NCBI GenBank assembly: GCA_963774345.1
Contig: CAVZFB010000056.1
Location: 62,001 to 126,000, forward strand
Direction of reading: 5' to 3'
Origin: AP-15 sp963774345
GTDB taxonomy: Bacteria > Pseudomonadota > Alphaproteobacteria > ATCC43930 > CGMCC-115725
Length of the DNA: 64,000 nt
Shown piece by piece: positions 17,381-26,506 of this stretch (positions within the stretch are counted from its first letter, which is position 1; each line of letters opens with the position of its first letter). The position numbers and the translations under genes were made by a program. Below the pieces are notes generated by a model. The model made no database searches, was not told the origin of the DNA, and worked only from the letters and a program-made list of their open reading frames with translations.

Positions 17381-18364
17381 ATGCATGCGCAATTGCTGAC
17401 GGCAGCGGGACGGCCTCTGATCGCGGCGGAATTGTCCGTGCCACGTCCGGGACCGCAGCAGGTGCTGATTGCGGTGCATGCCTGCGCGGTGTGCCGCACC
17501 GATCTGCATGTCGTCGACGGCGAGCTTGCCGGTCCCAAGCTTCCGCTGGTCCTCGGCCACGAGATCATCGGTTCGGTGGTCGAGAAGGGGGCGGAGGTCG
17601 ACCGCTACGCGATCGGCGACCGGGTCGGCGTGCCGTGGCTCGGCTGGACCTGCGGGGTCTGCGAATATTGCCGCAGCGGACGTGAGAATCTGTGCGACCG
17701 CGCCCACTTCACCGGCTATCAGATCGATGGTGGTTATGCCGAGCTGACTGTCGCCGATCAGCGCTATTGCTTTGCGATCGACCCGGTCTACGGCGATGTC
17801 GAGGCGGCGCCGCTGATGTGCGCTGGGCTGATCGGCTATCGCACGTTGCGCATGGCCGACGACGCGCGCGCGATCGGGATCTACGGTTTCGGCGCGGCTG
17901 CCCATATCGTCGCCCAAATCGCTCGCCACCAGGGCCGCAGGATTTTCGCATTCACCCGGCCGGGCGACCGGACGGCGCAGGATTTCGCGCGTGGTCTCGG
18001 CGCCGAATGGGCCGGGGATTCGACGTCGCTGCCGCCCGAACCGCTCGACGCGGCGCTGATCTTCGCGCCGGTCGGTGCATTGGTGCCGGCCGCCCTTGCC
18101 GCCACGAAGAAGGGCGGCACCGTCGTCTGCGGCGGGATCCATATGAGCGACATCCCGACCTTTCCGTACAGCCTCCTGTGGGAGGAACGGGTATTACGCT
18201 CGGTGGCGAACTTGACCCGCCGCGACGCTGAGGAATTTCTCGCTCTCGCCCCGCAGACCGGCGTCAGGACTGAGACGGTCGTCTACCCGCTCGCCCGCGC
18301 CAACGACGCGCTTGCGGATCTGCGCAATGGCGCGCTGCAAGGCGCCGCCGTGCTGGTTCCCTGA
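17381..18364 (+). CDS. Zinc-dependent alcohol dehydrogenase
   Basis: The 327-aa MDR enzyme has catalytic zinc ligands in CAVCRTDLH and GHEIIG, plus the structural zinc lobe CGVCEYCRSGRENLC. The cofactor loop is IGIYGFGAAAHIVAQIA, lacking the full GxGxxG but typical of the AdhA-like subgroup. It oxidises alcohols or reduces aldehydes with NAD(P). The start at 17381 has AAGG just upstream. It is followed after 55 bases by an amine oxidase gene, so aldehydes formed there may be its substrates (inference). Confidence 0.88.
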   Translation: MHAQLLTAAGRPLIAAELSVPRPGPQQVLIAVHACAVCRTDLHVVDGELAGPKLPLVLGHEIIGSVVEKGAEVDRYAIGDRVGVPWLGWTCGVCEYCRSGRENLCDRAHFTGYQIDGGYAELTVADQRYCFAIDPVYGDVEAAPLMCAGLIGYRTLRMADDARAIGIYGFGAAAHIVAQIARHQGRRIFAFTRPGDRTAQDFARGLGAEWAGDSTSLPPEPLDAALIFAPVGALVPAALAATKKGGTVVCGGIHMSDIPTFPYSLLWEERVLRSVANLTRRDAEEFLALAPQTGVRTETVVYPLARANDALADLRNGALQGAAVLVP

Positions 18365-18419
18365 GAACGGCTCATCCCGCTATGCTGCCCGGTATCGCGG
18401 CGCAGTGGCGAGGGTGCAG

Positions 18420-19676
18420 ATGACCGGACTTCCGTCGGAGGTTGACGTCGCGGTGATTGGCGCTGGAGCCGCCGGGATCGGCGCCGCCCGCCGTCTGGCC
18501 GAAGCCGGGGCGCACCGGATGCTGGTGCTGGAAGCGCGCGAGCGGGTCGGCGGCCGGGTACACACGATCGCACCGACCGGCTTTCCGCTCGATCGCGGCG
18601 CTGAATGGCTCCATTCCGCTGACCGCAACCCGCTGTCGGCGATCGCGCAAAGCCTCGGCTTCTCGGTCCATCGCCGCCCGCCCGAATGGACGAGCCGGCT
18701 GTCGCGCAGTGGCGAGACGCACGAGGCCGAAGCCGATTGGCTGGCTACCCGCGAGGCGCAGGGCCGGGCGCGCCGGAAGGCGGCCTTGGAGCCGGAGGAC
18801 CGATCCTTGGCGAGCCTGCTGCCGCCGAATGGCCGATGGAACCAGCTGCTCGACGCCAGCAGCACCTGGGGTAACGGAGCCGAGCTCGAACGGGTCTCGG
18901 TCAAGGACTACGTCCGCTACGATCAGAGCAGCACCAATGTTAACTGGCGGCTGAGTGAGGGTTACGGGCGGCTGTTCGAGAAGCTAGCCGAGGGCTTGCC
19001 GGTGGGGCTGGAAACGCCGGTGGCGCGGATCGACCATCGCGGTCGCGCGATCCGGCTAGACACTGCACGCGGCGCCGTGACCGCCGCGCGGGTCATCGTC
19101 ACACTGCCGACCTCGATCCTGGCCGCCGAAATCGTGCGTTTCGATCCGCCGCTGCCCGATAAGGTTGCCGCGGCAGCAGGGTTGCCGTTGGGGGTCGACG
19201 ATAAGTTGTTTATTGCGCTCGACGGACCCGCTCCAGACATCGTCCGCGACGGGTTTCTGGTCGGCTCGACCGTGCGCCGCGAGACCATGAGCTATCAAAT
19301 CCGGCCGCTCGGCCGGCCGGCGATCTACTGCTTTTTCGGCGGACGCTTTGCTGCGGCGATGGAGCGCGAAGGGGAGGCGGCGATGTTCGCCTTTGCCGCC
19401 GACGAGCTCGCGGGCATCCTCGGCAACGGCATCCGCAAGCACATCTCGCTGCTTGCGGCCACCGGCTGGCTGAACGACCCCTGGTCGCGCGGCTCCTATT
19501 CCTACGCCGTCCCCGGCCATTCCGGCGACCGAGTGGTGCTCGCCGCCCCGGTCGACGACCGCTTGTTTTTCGCCGGCGAGGCTACCTCGCCGAATTTTTT
19601 CTCGACCGCGCACGGCGCTTACATGAGCGGGATCTCCGTCGCCGATGCCACTCTCGCCAGTCTGGCCCGCGCCTAG
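18420..19676 (+). CDS. FAD-dependent amine oxidase family protein
   Basis: The 418-aa protein has a dinucleotide-binding loop VAVIGAGAAGIGAARRLAEAG, the GG doublet in RERVGGRVHT, DRGAEWLH, and the C-terminal FAD motif FFAGEATSPNFFSTAHGAYMSG. These mark the monoamine/polyamine oxidase superfamily. I placed the start at ATG 18420 (GAGGG upstream); the frame continues back into the previous gene. Polyamine oxidation is attractive because a putrescine-type importer lies 700 bp downstream, but the substrate is not visible. Its last four bases overlap the convergent phosphatase gene. Confidence 0.87.
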   Translation: MTGLPSEVDVAVIGAGAAGIGAARRLAEAGAHRMLVLEARERVGGRVHTIAPTGFPLDRGAEWLHSADRNPLSAIAQSLGFSVHRRPPEWTSRLSRSGETHEAEADWLATREAQGRARRKAALEPEDRSLASLLPPNGRWNQLLDASSTWGNGAELERVSVKDYVRYDQSSTNVNWRLSEGYGRLFEKLAEGLPVGLETPVARIDHRGRAIRLDTARGAVTAARVIVTLPTSILAAEIVRFDPPLPDKVAAAAGLPLGVDDKLFIALDGPAPDIVRDGFLVGSTVRRETMSYQIRPLGRPAIYCFFGGRFAAAMEREGEAAMFAFAADELAGILGNGIRKHISLLAATGWLNDPWSRGSYSYAVPGHSGDRVVLAAPVDDRLFFAGEATSPNFFSTAHGAYMSGISVADATLASLARA

Positions 19677-20281
19677 GTAAGCGCGGAGAGCCGGGGTCGC
19701 TCGTTGAGCACTGACACACGGATCCCGGTATCGTCGATGCGGATCGTGCTGACTGAAGCAAGGGCGATTTCGATCCGGGAATAGGAATCGATGGGCATGC
19801 CGAGCGCGAACAGCGCCGCCGCGCGGATCACGTCGCCGTGGCTGACGATGATCAGCGTCCCGTCGCGGTGAATGCGGTACAGATCGAGCAGGGCGCCGAC
19901 AGCCCGGTCCTGGACTTGTCGCATGCTTTCCCCTCCGGGCACGGCAGCAATGCTGCGGCAGGCTCGCCACAATTCCCAGCGCTCGTCCGCGCGGACTTGG
20001 TCGAAGGTCAGCCCGGTCCACTCGCCGAAATCCAGCTCCATCACGTCTTCGCGATAGCAGACCGGCAGAGCGAGCCGGGCGGACAGGATCTCGGCCGTTT
20101 CCTTCGTTCGCTGCAGCGGGCTCGAATAGAGCGCCGTGATGGTGTCGCCGGCGAAACGCTCGGCGACCGCGGCGATTTCGCCGCGGCCCCGCTCGGACAG
20201 TCCGACCCCGGGCGTGCGCCCGGCAAGCACCCGACCGGCCAGGACGTGCTCGCCGTGCCGCACCAGATGAAACACCGTCAT
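19673..20281 (-). CDS. Histidine phosphatase-family protein
   Basis: The 202-aa protein has the RHGE phosphoacceptor motif (FHLVRHGEHVLAGR), ALYSSPLQRTKETAE, ELDFGEWTGL and the second catalytic His in IIVSHGDVIRAA. These define the phosphoglycerate-mutase-like/CobC branch. The ATG at 20281 begins right at the conserved TVFHLVRHGE, so the longer frame to 20416 is unlikely. The substrate is unknown. Confidence 0.88.
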   Translation of the reverse strand: MTVFHLVRHGEHVLAGRVLAGRTPGVGLSERGRGEIAAVAERFAGDTITALYSSPLQRTKETAEILSARLALPVCYREDVMELDFGEWTGLTFDQVRADERWELWRACRSIAAVPGGESMRQVQDRAVGALLDLYRIHRDGTLIIVSHGDVIRAAALFALGMPIDSYSRIEIALASVSTIRIDDTGIRVSVLNERPRLSALT

Positions 20282-20359
20282 CGCCGCTGACCTCTCGATC
20301 CCGCAAAAGGCCGAGTCTAGCATTCGATCGCCCGGCCGGGCACGTCGCTTTCCGGCCCG

Positions 20360-20390
20360 TTGACAACAGACGGCGCGACCGTGGTATGGC
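20360..20390 (+). promoter_or_regulatory. Candidate promoter for the polyamine ABC operon
   Basis: TTGACA at 20360-20365 is followed after 19 bases by TATGGC (20385-20390), only six bases before the potF ATG. The spacer is long and the -10 imperfect. If used, the mRNA would be nearly leaderless. Confidence 0.3.
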
Positions 20391-20396
20391 GCGCGG

Positions 20397-21509
20397 ATGA
20401 AGATGCCGACGTGCACAGGCGCGATGCTGATCCTCGCGATGGTGGCGGTTTGCGGAGTTCCGCGTTTCGCCGCCGCCGAAGAGCCGCGCCTTAACGTCTA
20501 CAACTGGTCGGATTACATCGCGCCCGACACGATCGCCAAATTCGAATCAGAGACGGGGATCAAGGTCACCTACGACGTTTACGACGGGAACGAGGTGCTG
20601 GAAGCAAAACTGCTCGCGAGCGGATCGGGTTATGACATTGTGGTTCCTTCAGCCAGCCCTTTCATGGCCCGGCAGATCGTCGCCGGGGTCTACAAGCCGC
20701 TCGACAAGGCAGCGTTGCCCAACTGGAAAAACCTCGACCCGAGCATCCTCAAACTGGTCGCTGCCGCCGATCCGGGCAACGCGCATGGCGTGCCCTATCT
20801 CTGGAGCGTCACCGGGCTCGGCTATAATAAATCGGTGATCCATGCAGCGCTCGGCGACGCCGCGCCATTGGATAGTTGGGCGTTGCTGTTCCACCCAGCG
20901 AACGCAAAGAAGCTCGCCGGTTGCGGGATCTCTCTGCTCGACACCCCGCAAGAGGTGTTTCCGGCGACGCTCGCCTATCTCGGGCTCGACCCCAAGAGCC
21001 GCGATCCGCGCGACCTCGATAAAGCATTCGCCGCCCTCGAAAAGATCCGCCCCTACATCCGCAAATTCCATTCCTCGGAGTACATCAACGATCTCGCCAA
21101 TGGTGATCTGTGCCTGTCGCTCGGTTATTCGGGCGATGTCCTGATCGCCCGCAACCGTGCACGCGAAGCCAAGAATGGAGAGGCGATCGCGTTCGAGATC
21201 CCCGAGGAAGGCGCACAGATGTCGGTCGACATGCTGGGGATCCCGGCCGACGCGCCGCATCCGCAGAACGCGCTGCGCTTTATCGATTACCTGCTGCGCC
21301 CCCAAGTAATCGCCGACATCAGCGACGCGGTCTCTTACCCGAACCCGAATTTGCCGGGCACCTTGCTGGTCAAGCCCGCGATCCGCGACGATCCCGCCGT
21401 CTATCCGCCCGAATCCCTCCGCCGCCGATTTTTTGTCGATCTGCCGGCTCCGGCGGAATATGAGCGGGCGCGCACTCGCGCCTGGACGCGGCTCAAATCG
21501 GGCGAATGA
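20397..21509 (+). CDS. potF: Putrescine/spermidine ABC transporter substrate-binding protein
   Basis: The 370-aa periplasmic protein has a signal peptide of about 26 residues (LILAMVAVCGVPRFAAAEE, cleavage after AAA). The mature start is LNVYNWSDYIAPDTIAKFE, the hallmark of PotF/PotD proteins. GYDIVVPSASPFM and VPYLWSVTGLGYN are further family features. It captures polyamines for the membrane complex encoded by the next three genes, and lies seven bases before the ATPase gene. Confidence 0.93.
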   Translation: MKMPTCTGAMLILAMVAVCGVPRFAAAEEPRLNVYNWSDYIAPDTIAKFESETGIKVTYDVYDGNEVLEAKLLASGSGYDIVVPSASPFMARQIVAGVYKPLDKAALPNWKNLDPSILKLVAAADPGNAHGVPYLWSVTGLGYNKSVIHAALGDAAPLDSWALLFHPANAKKLAGCGISLLDTPQEVFPATLAYLGLDPKSRDPRDLDKAFAALEKIRPYIRKFHSSEYINDLANGDLCLSLGYSGDVLIARNRAREAKNGEAIAFEIPEEGAQMSVDMLGIPADAPHPQNALRFIDYLLRPQVIADISDAVSYPNPNLPGTLLVKPAIRDDPAVYPPESLRRRFFVDLPAPAEYERARTRAWTRLKSGE

Positions 21510-21516
21510 TCGCGGC

Positions 21517-22584
21517 ATGCCGCTGCTCGAAGTCGCGCGCGCGTGCAAGCGTTTCGGAGCCGTCGCAGTGGTTGACGGCGTCTCGCTGACGATCGAGCGT
21601 GGCGCGCTGTTTGCCCTGCTGGGACCCTCGGGCTGCGGCAAGACGACTTTGCTGAGAATCATCGCCGGTCTGGAGACGCCCGACAGCGGCAAGATCGTCA
21701 TCGACCGGGTCGATGTCACCGCGCTGCCGCCCTATGCGCGGCCGGTCAATATGATGTTTCAGTCCTATGCATTGTTCCCGCATATGGATGTCGCCGCTAA
21801 CATAGCGTTTGGCCTGCGCCAGGAGCGGATGAACCGCCGGCGGCGCGACGCGCGGGTCGATGAGATGTTGGCGTTAGTCCAGATGTCGGATTACGCGCAG
21901 CGGCGGCCATACCAGCTTTCCGGCGGCCAGCGCCAGCGCGTCGCGTTGGCGCGGGCGCTCGCTAAGATGCCCAAGCTGCTGCTGCTCGACGAGCCTCTGG
22001 CCGCGCTCGACCGCAAATTGCGCGACGAAACCCGGCGTGAGCTGATCGGCATCCAGGAACGGGTCGGAATCACGTTTTTGGTCGTGACCCACGACCAGGA
22101 GGAGGCGCTCGGCATGGCCACGCGCATCGCCGTGATGAACGCAGGGCGTGTCATCCAGATCGGCACGCCCGCCGAGATCTACGAGCGGCCGAATTCTCGG
22201 TTTGTCGCCGGTTTCGTCGGCGAGGTGAATCTGTTCGAGGGCGAGTTGATCGCCGCGCCCGACGGCCCGTCCCTCAACGTCACGGGTTTTGACCAGCCGA
22301 TCCCGCTGCCACGCGGCGGCGATGCGGCAGGGGAGGCAGACGTGGTGCTGGCTGTGCGTCCGGAAAAGCTGGTTCTGTCGCGCGCGCGGCCGGCGGGTTT
22401 CTCGGTCAGAGCGACGGTCGCCGCGGTCGACTACCAGGGGCCGTTCTCGCTTGTCTATCTCTCCGCGGACTCTGGAAGGCTGCTGAAAGCGCATGCGGCG
22501 AGCGCAGCGGCCGGCTGGGTGAGCCGCGGCACGGTGGTATGGGCGAGCTGGGCGCCCGACGATGCCGTCGTAGTCAGCCAATGA
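21517..22584 (+). CDS. potG: Polyamine ABC transporter ATP-binding protein
   Basis: The 355-aa ATPase has Walker A GPSGCGKTT (36-44), Q-loop FQSYALFPHM, signature LSGGQRQRVALARAL, Walker B LLLLDEPLAALD and the H-loop VVTHDQEEAL. A C-terminal TOBE-type domain follows (about 240-355). It drives polyamine import with the two permeases encoded downstream. I chose the ATG at 21517; the frame runs on upstream into potF. Its stop overlaps the next start as ATGA. Confidence 0.93.
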   Translation: MPLLEVARACKRFGAVAVVDGVSLTIERGALFALLGPSGCGKTTLLRIIAGLETPDSGKIVIDRVDVTALPPYARPVNMMFQSYALFPHMDVAANIAFGLRQERMNRRRRDARVDEMLALVQMSDYAQRRPYQLSGGQRQRVALARALAKMPKLLLLDEPLAALDRKLRDETRRELIGIQERVGITFLVVTHDQEEALGMATRIAVMNAGRVIQIGTPAEIYERPNSRFVAGFVGEVNLFEGELIAAPDGPSLNVTGFDQPIPLPRGGDAAGEADVVLAVRPEKLVLSRARPAGFSVRATVAAVDYQGPFSLVYLSADSGRLLKAHAASAAAGWVSRGTVVWASWAPDDAVVVSQ

Positions 22585-23456
22585 TCGGGATCGGGCGGTT
22601 CGGGCGGCTGGTGCTGATCGGGGCGCCGTTTGTTTGGTTCGCGTTGTTTTTTCTGCTGCCGATGTTCATCGTGCTGAAGATCAGCCTGGCCCATAGCGCG
22701 ATCGGTATACCGCCCTATACGCCGCTGATCAGCGGGCATGTTTTCCACGCAACGATGGCCAATTTTGCGCTGCTGGCCGGCGACGATCTCTATCTGCGCG
22801 CCTATCTGGGCTCACTTGGTTATGCCGCGCTGGCGACAGGCTTGTGCCTGGTCCTCGGCTATCCGATTGCGCATGCGATCGCGCGCGCCCCGACGGCTTG
22901 GCGCCAGCTATTGCTATTTCTGGTCGTGCTGCCGTTCTGGACGAGCTTTCTGATCCGGGTTTATGCCTGGATCGCGATCCTGGAGCCGAACGGTCTGCTG
23001 AATCGGCTGCTACTGACGACCGGGCTGATCAAAGCGCCATTGCCATTGCTCAACAACGCCTTTTCGGTCGAGCTCGGGCTCGTCTATTCCTATCTGCCGT
23101 TCATGATCCTGCCGATCTACGGCAGCTTGTCGGCGCTCGACGAGAGCCTGCTCGAGGCGGCAGCCGATCTCGGCGCACGACCATGGCGGGTGTTTCTTGG
23201 GGTCACCCTGCCACTGTCGCTGCCGGGGATTGCCGCGGGCTGCCTGTTGGTGTTGGTGCCGGCGATCGGTGAATTCGTAATCCCCGATCTGCTCGGCGGC
23301 CCCAACACCCTGATGATCGGCAAGGTCCTGTGGGACGAGTTCTTCGAGAACCATGACTGGCCTGTTGCCGCCGCGGTAGCCGTCGTACTAGTCGTGGCTT
23401 TGGCCGTTCCGATCCTGTTTGCCCAGCGCCTCCTTGATCGGGAGCAGGCGGCGTGA
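22581..23456 (+). CDS. potH: Polyamine ABC transporter permease 1
   Basis: The 291-aa inner-membrane protein has about six hydrophobic helices and the EAA loop EAAADLGARPWRVFLGVTLP that docks to the ATPase. An N-terminal helix (FVWFALFFLLPMFIVLKISL) and the motif LLGGPNTLMIGKVLWDEFF place it in the PotB/PotH group. Translation is coupled to both neighbours through 4-bp overlaps. Confidence 0.92.
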   Translation: MIGIGRFGRLVLIGAPFVWFALFFLLPMFIVLKISLAHSAIGIPPYTPLISGHVFHATMANFALLAGDDLYLRAYLGSLGYAALATGLCLVLGYPIAHAIARAPTAWRQLLLFLVVLPFWTSFLIRVYAWIAILEPNGLLNRLLLTTGLIKAPLPLLNNAFSVELGLVYSYLPFMILPIYGSLSALDESLLEAAADLGARPWRVFLGVTLPLSLPGIAAGCLLVLVPAIGEFVIPDLLGGPNTLMIGKVLWDEFFENHDWPVAAAVAVVLVVALAVPILFAQRLLDREQAA

Positions 23457-24268
23457 CCCGCGGCCACAGCGCTACAGCGTTCCGCACCGGTGCGCTGCTG
23501 TTCGGCTGTGCCTTTCTCTACACCCCGATTGTTCTGTTAGTGCTGTATTCGTTCAACCAATCGCGGCTGGTTGCTGTGTGGGCCGGATTTTCGACCCGCT
23601 GGTACGGCGTGCTGGCGGCTGACGAGGGGTTTCGCGCGGCAGCGGCAACGAGCCTCGAAGTCGCGACGATGGCGGCGAGCCTGGCACTGATCCTCGGCAC
23701 GCTTGCCGGGTTCGCCATGGCACGATTTGCTCGATTTTCCGGCCGAGCGTTGTTCGGCTTCGCGCTGCTGGCGCCGTTGGTCGTGCCGGAGGTCATCCTC
23801 GGCCTGTCCTTGCTGCTGCTGTTCGTGGCGTGCCAGCAATTGACCGGATGGCCGCATGGACGCGGCGTTATGACGATTACCATTGCCCACGCAACGTTCG
23901 GCGCCTCGTTTGTCGCGGTGCTTGTGCGGGCTCGGCTCGCGGCGTTCGACCGCACCTTGGAAGAGGCCGCACTCGATCTCGGCGCGCGTCCGGGGGCGGT
24001 GCTGGCGCGGATCACGTTGCCCGGGATCAGCCCGGCGCTGGTGTCGGGGTGGCTGCTCGCCTTCACCTTGTCGCTCGACGACCTCGTCGTCGCCAGTTTC
24101 GTCACCGGTCCGTCGGCGACTACCTTGCCAATGGCGGTGTTTTCGAGCGTTCGCCTCGGCGTCAGCCCCGAGGTCAACGCCCTCGCCACATTGTTTCTCG
24201 CCGTGGTCTTCGTGCTGGTGGCGTTGGCCTTCTGGCTGATGGCGCGTCAGGATCGGCGGCGAAGTTAA
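23453..24268 (+). CDS. potI: Polyamine ABC transporter permease 2
   Basis: The 271-aa permease starts with GTG overlapping the previous stop (GTGA). It has about six membrane helices and the EAA loop EEAALDLGARPGAVLARITLP. TLSLDDLVVASFVTGPSATTLPM is typical of PotC/PotI. With potF, potG and potH it makes a complete importer. It is convergent with the GST gene, the two overlapping by four bases. Confidence 0.92.
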   Translation: MTRGHSATAFRTGALLFGCAFLYTPIVLLVLYSFNQSRLVAVWAGFSTRWYGVLAADEGFRAAAATSLEVATMAASLALILGTLAGFAMARFARFSGRALFGFALLAPLVVPEVILGLSLLLLFVACQQLTGWPHGRGVMTITIAHATFGASFVAVLVRARLAAFDRTLEEAALDLGARPGAVLARITLPGISPALVSGWLLAFTLSLDDLVVASFVTGPSATTLPMAVFSSVRLGVSPEVNALATLFLAVVFVLVALAFWLMARQDRRRS

Positions 24269-24987
24269 GAGTCGCCGTCGAGTTCGGGGTAGTGGCGGAA
24301 GATGCCGTACTGGTTGAACGGGATGCGGCGGTCCGAGGCAAGATAGGCGGCGATGCGCGGGCGGGCGGCGATCCGGTCGTGCAACGCGGCGACCTGCGGA
24401 TATTTTGGTTCGAGCCCGGCCGTCGCCTCGGGGAAGGCGTAGCGCAGCCCCGCCACGATCTGGAATAGCGACAAATCGGGATAGCTCAACCGCGCCCCGA
24501 CCAGATGGCCGCCGCGCGCATTGTTGCGGGACAGGATCCGTTCGAAATAGCCGAAATATTTCGGCATCCGAGTTCGCCGAAAATCGGCGGCGCGAGCCAG
24601 GGCCTCCTTGCGCTGATCCTCGTAATAGAGGCTGCCGGCAATCGGGTGGTGAGTGTCGTGCGCCTCGTCGACGAAATCGGCGATCGTCAATTGCAGCTGA
24701 TGCGCCCACAGCCGGCCGGCCTCGGCCGCAGGCGCCAAGCCAAGCTGACCCCCGAGATAGAACAGGATGTTCGCGGTTTGCCCGATCAGCAACGCCCCCG
24801 CCTTCAGAAAGGGTGGAGCGAAAGACGGGCGGGCGATCTCTTCGCTATCGAGGAGGCGCATCATCTCAGCTTCGCCGCCCGGCTGTCGGGCGACGTCGAC
24901 ATAGTCGGCGCCGGCCTCTTCCAGCGCCAACCGAACAAATTCCCCGCGCCCCTGGATCGACGACCAATAATACAGCTCGTATCGCAT
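24265..24987 (-). CDS. Glutathione S-transferase family protein
   Basis: The 240-aa protein has a thioredoxin-fold N-terminal domain (ELYYWSSIQGRGEFVRLALEEAG) and the helical C-terminal domain of GSTs (YFERILSRNN, LSYPDLSLFQIVAGL). The Tyr-containing N-terminus resembles mu/pi-like GSTs rather than zeta-class maleylacetoacetate isomerase, so I do not assign it to the homogentisate pathway. Its substrate is unknown. It and the next minus-strand gene may be cotranscribed (36-bp gap). Confidence 0.85.
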   Translation of the reverse strand: MRYELYYWSSIQGRGEFVRLALEEAGADYVDVARQPGGEAEMMRLLDSEEIARPSFAPPFLKAGALLIGQTANILFYLGGQLGLAPAAEAGRLWAHQLQLTIADFVDEAHDTHHPIAGSLYYEDQRKEALARAADFRRTRMPKYFGYFERILSRNNARGGHLVGARLSYPDLSLFQIVAGLRYAFPEATAGLEPKYPQVAALHDRIAARPRIAAYLASDRRIPFNQYGIFRHYPELDGDS

Positions 24988-25023
24988 CTCGCCCTCGATC
25001 CAGCGGGCCGGAGGCCGGGCTGC

Positions 25024-25656
25024 TCAGCCCCTGCGCTGGTATTTATGGCAGACGAGGCGCAGACGGTCGGTGATGTGCGGCCGCACACGCTCTGGCATCG
25101 GCGTCGACTCGCTGGCACGCTTCCAGTCGGGGCCGCTGACCACATCGGGCGATGTCAGGTGGTAGAGCGCGACATATTTCGGGTTTCCGGCGGCGCGAAA
25201 GCGCCGCGCGCTCAGCACACCGGGGACGCGGGACAATGCCGGGACATGCTCGGTGTCGTACCAGGCGTTGAACTCGGTTTCATATGGCGGCGCCGGGGTC
25301 ATCCCGACCAACAGCAGGCCGCCCGCGTTCTGCGGCGCGACTGCGTCGCCGGGCAGGATCTGCTCGCCTTCGAAGCGCAACAACCGCTTGCATTTTGCAG
25401 TGACCCGCTTTGACCAGACCGACAAATTCTCGCCGCCGATCGCGCGGTATGCCGGGCTCTGCAGCACCGCAAGGCTGTCGAGATCGTAAGTGGCGACCGA
25501 CTGTTTGGCGTTGTCCGCGCCAATCCAGCGCTGGAGGGTCAGAAAACCCGTCACGCGCTGCCGTTCCGGGATGTGTTCGAGGTCGTACCAGTCGTTGAAC
25601 TCGTCCTCGGCGACGTTCGAGAAATCGAGTGCCGCAATCAATTCACCCTTGGCCAT
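25024..25656 (-). CDS. Protein with two tandem EthD-like dimeric barrel repeats
   Basis: This is a 210-aa protein with a clear internal duplication. EFNDWYDLEHIPERQRVTGF near residue 19 is echoed by EFNAWYDTEHVPALSRVPGV near residue 128. Each half looks like a Dabb/EthD-type ferredoxin-like domain, so the chain probably folds as an intramolecular dimer. No enzymatic role can be assigned. GAGGAAA precedes the ATG. Confidence 0.75.
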   Translation of the reverse strand: MAKGELIAALDFSNVAEDEFNDWYDLEHIPERQRVTGFLTLQRWIGADNAKQSVATYDLDSLAVLQSPAYRAIGGENLSVWSKRVTAKCKRLLRFEGEQILPGDAVAPQNAGGLLLVGMTPAPPYETEFNAWYDTEHVPALSRVPGVLSARRFRAAGNPKYVALYHLTSPDVVSGPDWKRASESTPMPERVRPHITDRLRLVCHKYQRRG

Positions 25657-25831
25657 CGCCGTTTCCTCAGCTGGTCCAAACTGCGCGATGCTACGCCCGG
25701 AAGGCCCGATGGCGCAAAGCTTCAGCCGTCCGCGCGGGTGATCGCTGCCAAGATCACCGCTGCGGCCGCGATCTTGGCGATCTGCATGCTCCCTCGGAAA
25801 ATATTTGGCTGAGCGGCTTGGGAGCTATGCC

Positions 25832-26308
25832 TTAGGGCGCCATGCCCTTGTCGGCAAGCTCGCGCAGCGCCTTTTCGCTCTTGCCGGCGTCGAGCCCCAT
25901 CGCATTCATGATGTGAGGCGCCTTGGTGAACTGTATGTCGCGGTATTCGACGATTTCGACCCGGTTGCCCCAGGGATCGAGGAAGTCGAGAAAAGGTCCC
26001 GGCAGCAATTCGCCGCCCGCAGCCTCGACGAGCGCGCGCACCCGCGAGCGATCGTCGACGACGAGGCCAAAATGCCGACGCCAGTCGTGATGCTCGGCGC
26101 CGCTTTGCATCAGGTTGATGAATTGATCGCCGAGCTCGATAAAGGCGTTCCCCGGCCGTTTAGCGTGCAGGGTGAAGTCGAAAATCTTGCCGTAGAAGGC
26201 AAGGGCCTGGTCGATATCGCCGACCTCGAGGGCGATGTGGTTGATGCCGACGAGCCTCGGCTTACGGGTGTCGGCGTGGCCTGTATCGGGCTGGCTGATA
26301 GCGGTCAC
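25832..26308 (-). CDS. VOC-superfamily (glyoxalase-like) protein
   Basis: The 158-aa protein has one glyoxalase/bleomycin-resistance-type domain: GINHIALEVGDIDQALAFYGKIFDF, HFGLVVDD and DFLDPWGNRVEIVEYRDIQF. The conserved His and Glu suggest a metal site. It starts at GTG 26308 behind AAGGAAG. Members range from lyases to dioxygenases; the substrate is unknown. The C-terminal tail (KSEKALRELADKGM) is typical of a subgroup seen in Rhodospirillales. Confidence 0.82.
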   Translation of the reverse strand: MTAISQPDTGHADTRKPRLVGINHIALEVGDIDQALAFYGKIFDFTLHAKRPGNAFIELGDQFINLMQSGAEHHDWRRHFGLVVDDRSRVRALVEAAGGELLPGPFLDFLDPWGNRVEIVEYRDIQFTKAPHIMNAMGLDAGKSEKALRELADKGMAP

Positions 26309-26473
26309 TGCTTCCTTCCTCCTGGTCGCTGCGGCGCACAGTCACTATATTGGATTTAATATCCTGAGGTCGACGTCGGTTGGGCGGCTTGAGCTGGTCC
26401 GAACGGTGGGGGGATCGGCCTTTTCGAGGCGAAATTTGCCCCTCGCCTGGCTTAAAGGGCGCCGTCCTGTCGC

Positions 26474-26494
26474 GGGCACCCGGTCCGGGTGCCC
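26474..26494. repeat. Perfect hairpin just upstream of a start codon
   Basis: GGGCACCC and GGGTGCCC flank a 5-nt centre (GGTCC). The stem ends one base before the AGGAAAG ribosome site of the next gene, so it could sit in the 5' leader. Confidence 0.5.
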
Positions 26495-26506
26495 AGGAAA
26501 GCCATC

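Noticed and set aside
24265..24987. GST as maleylacetoacetate isomerase
   Set aside because: The N-terminus lacks the zeta-class serine motif and has a Tyr-type active site instead.
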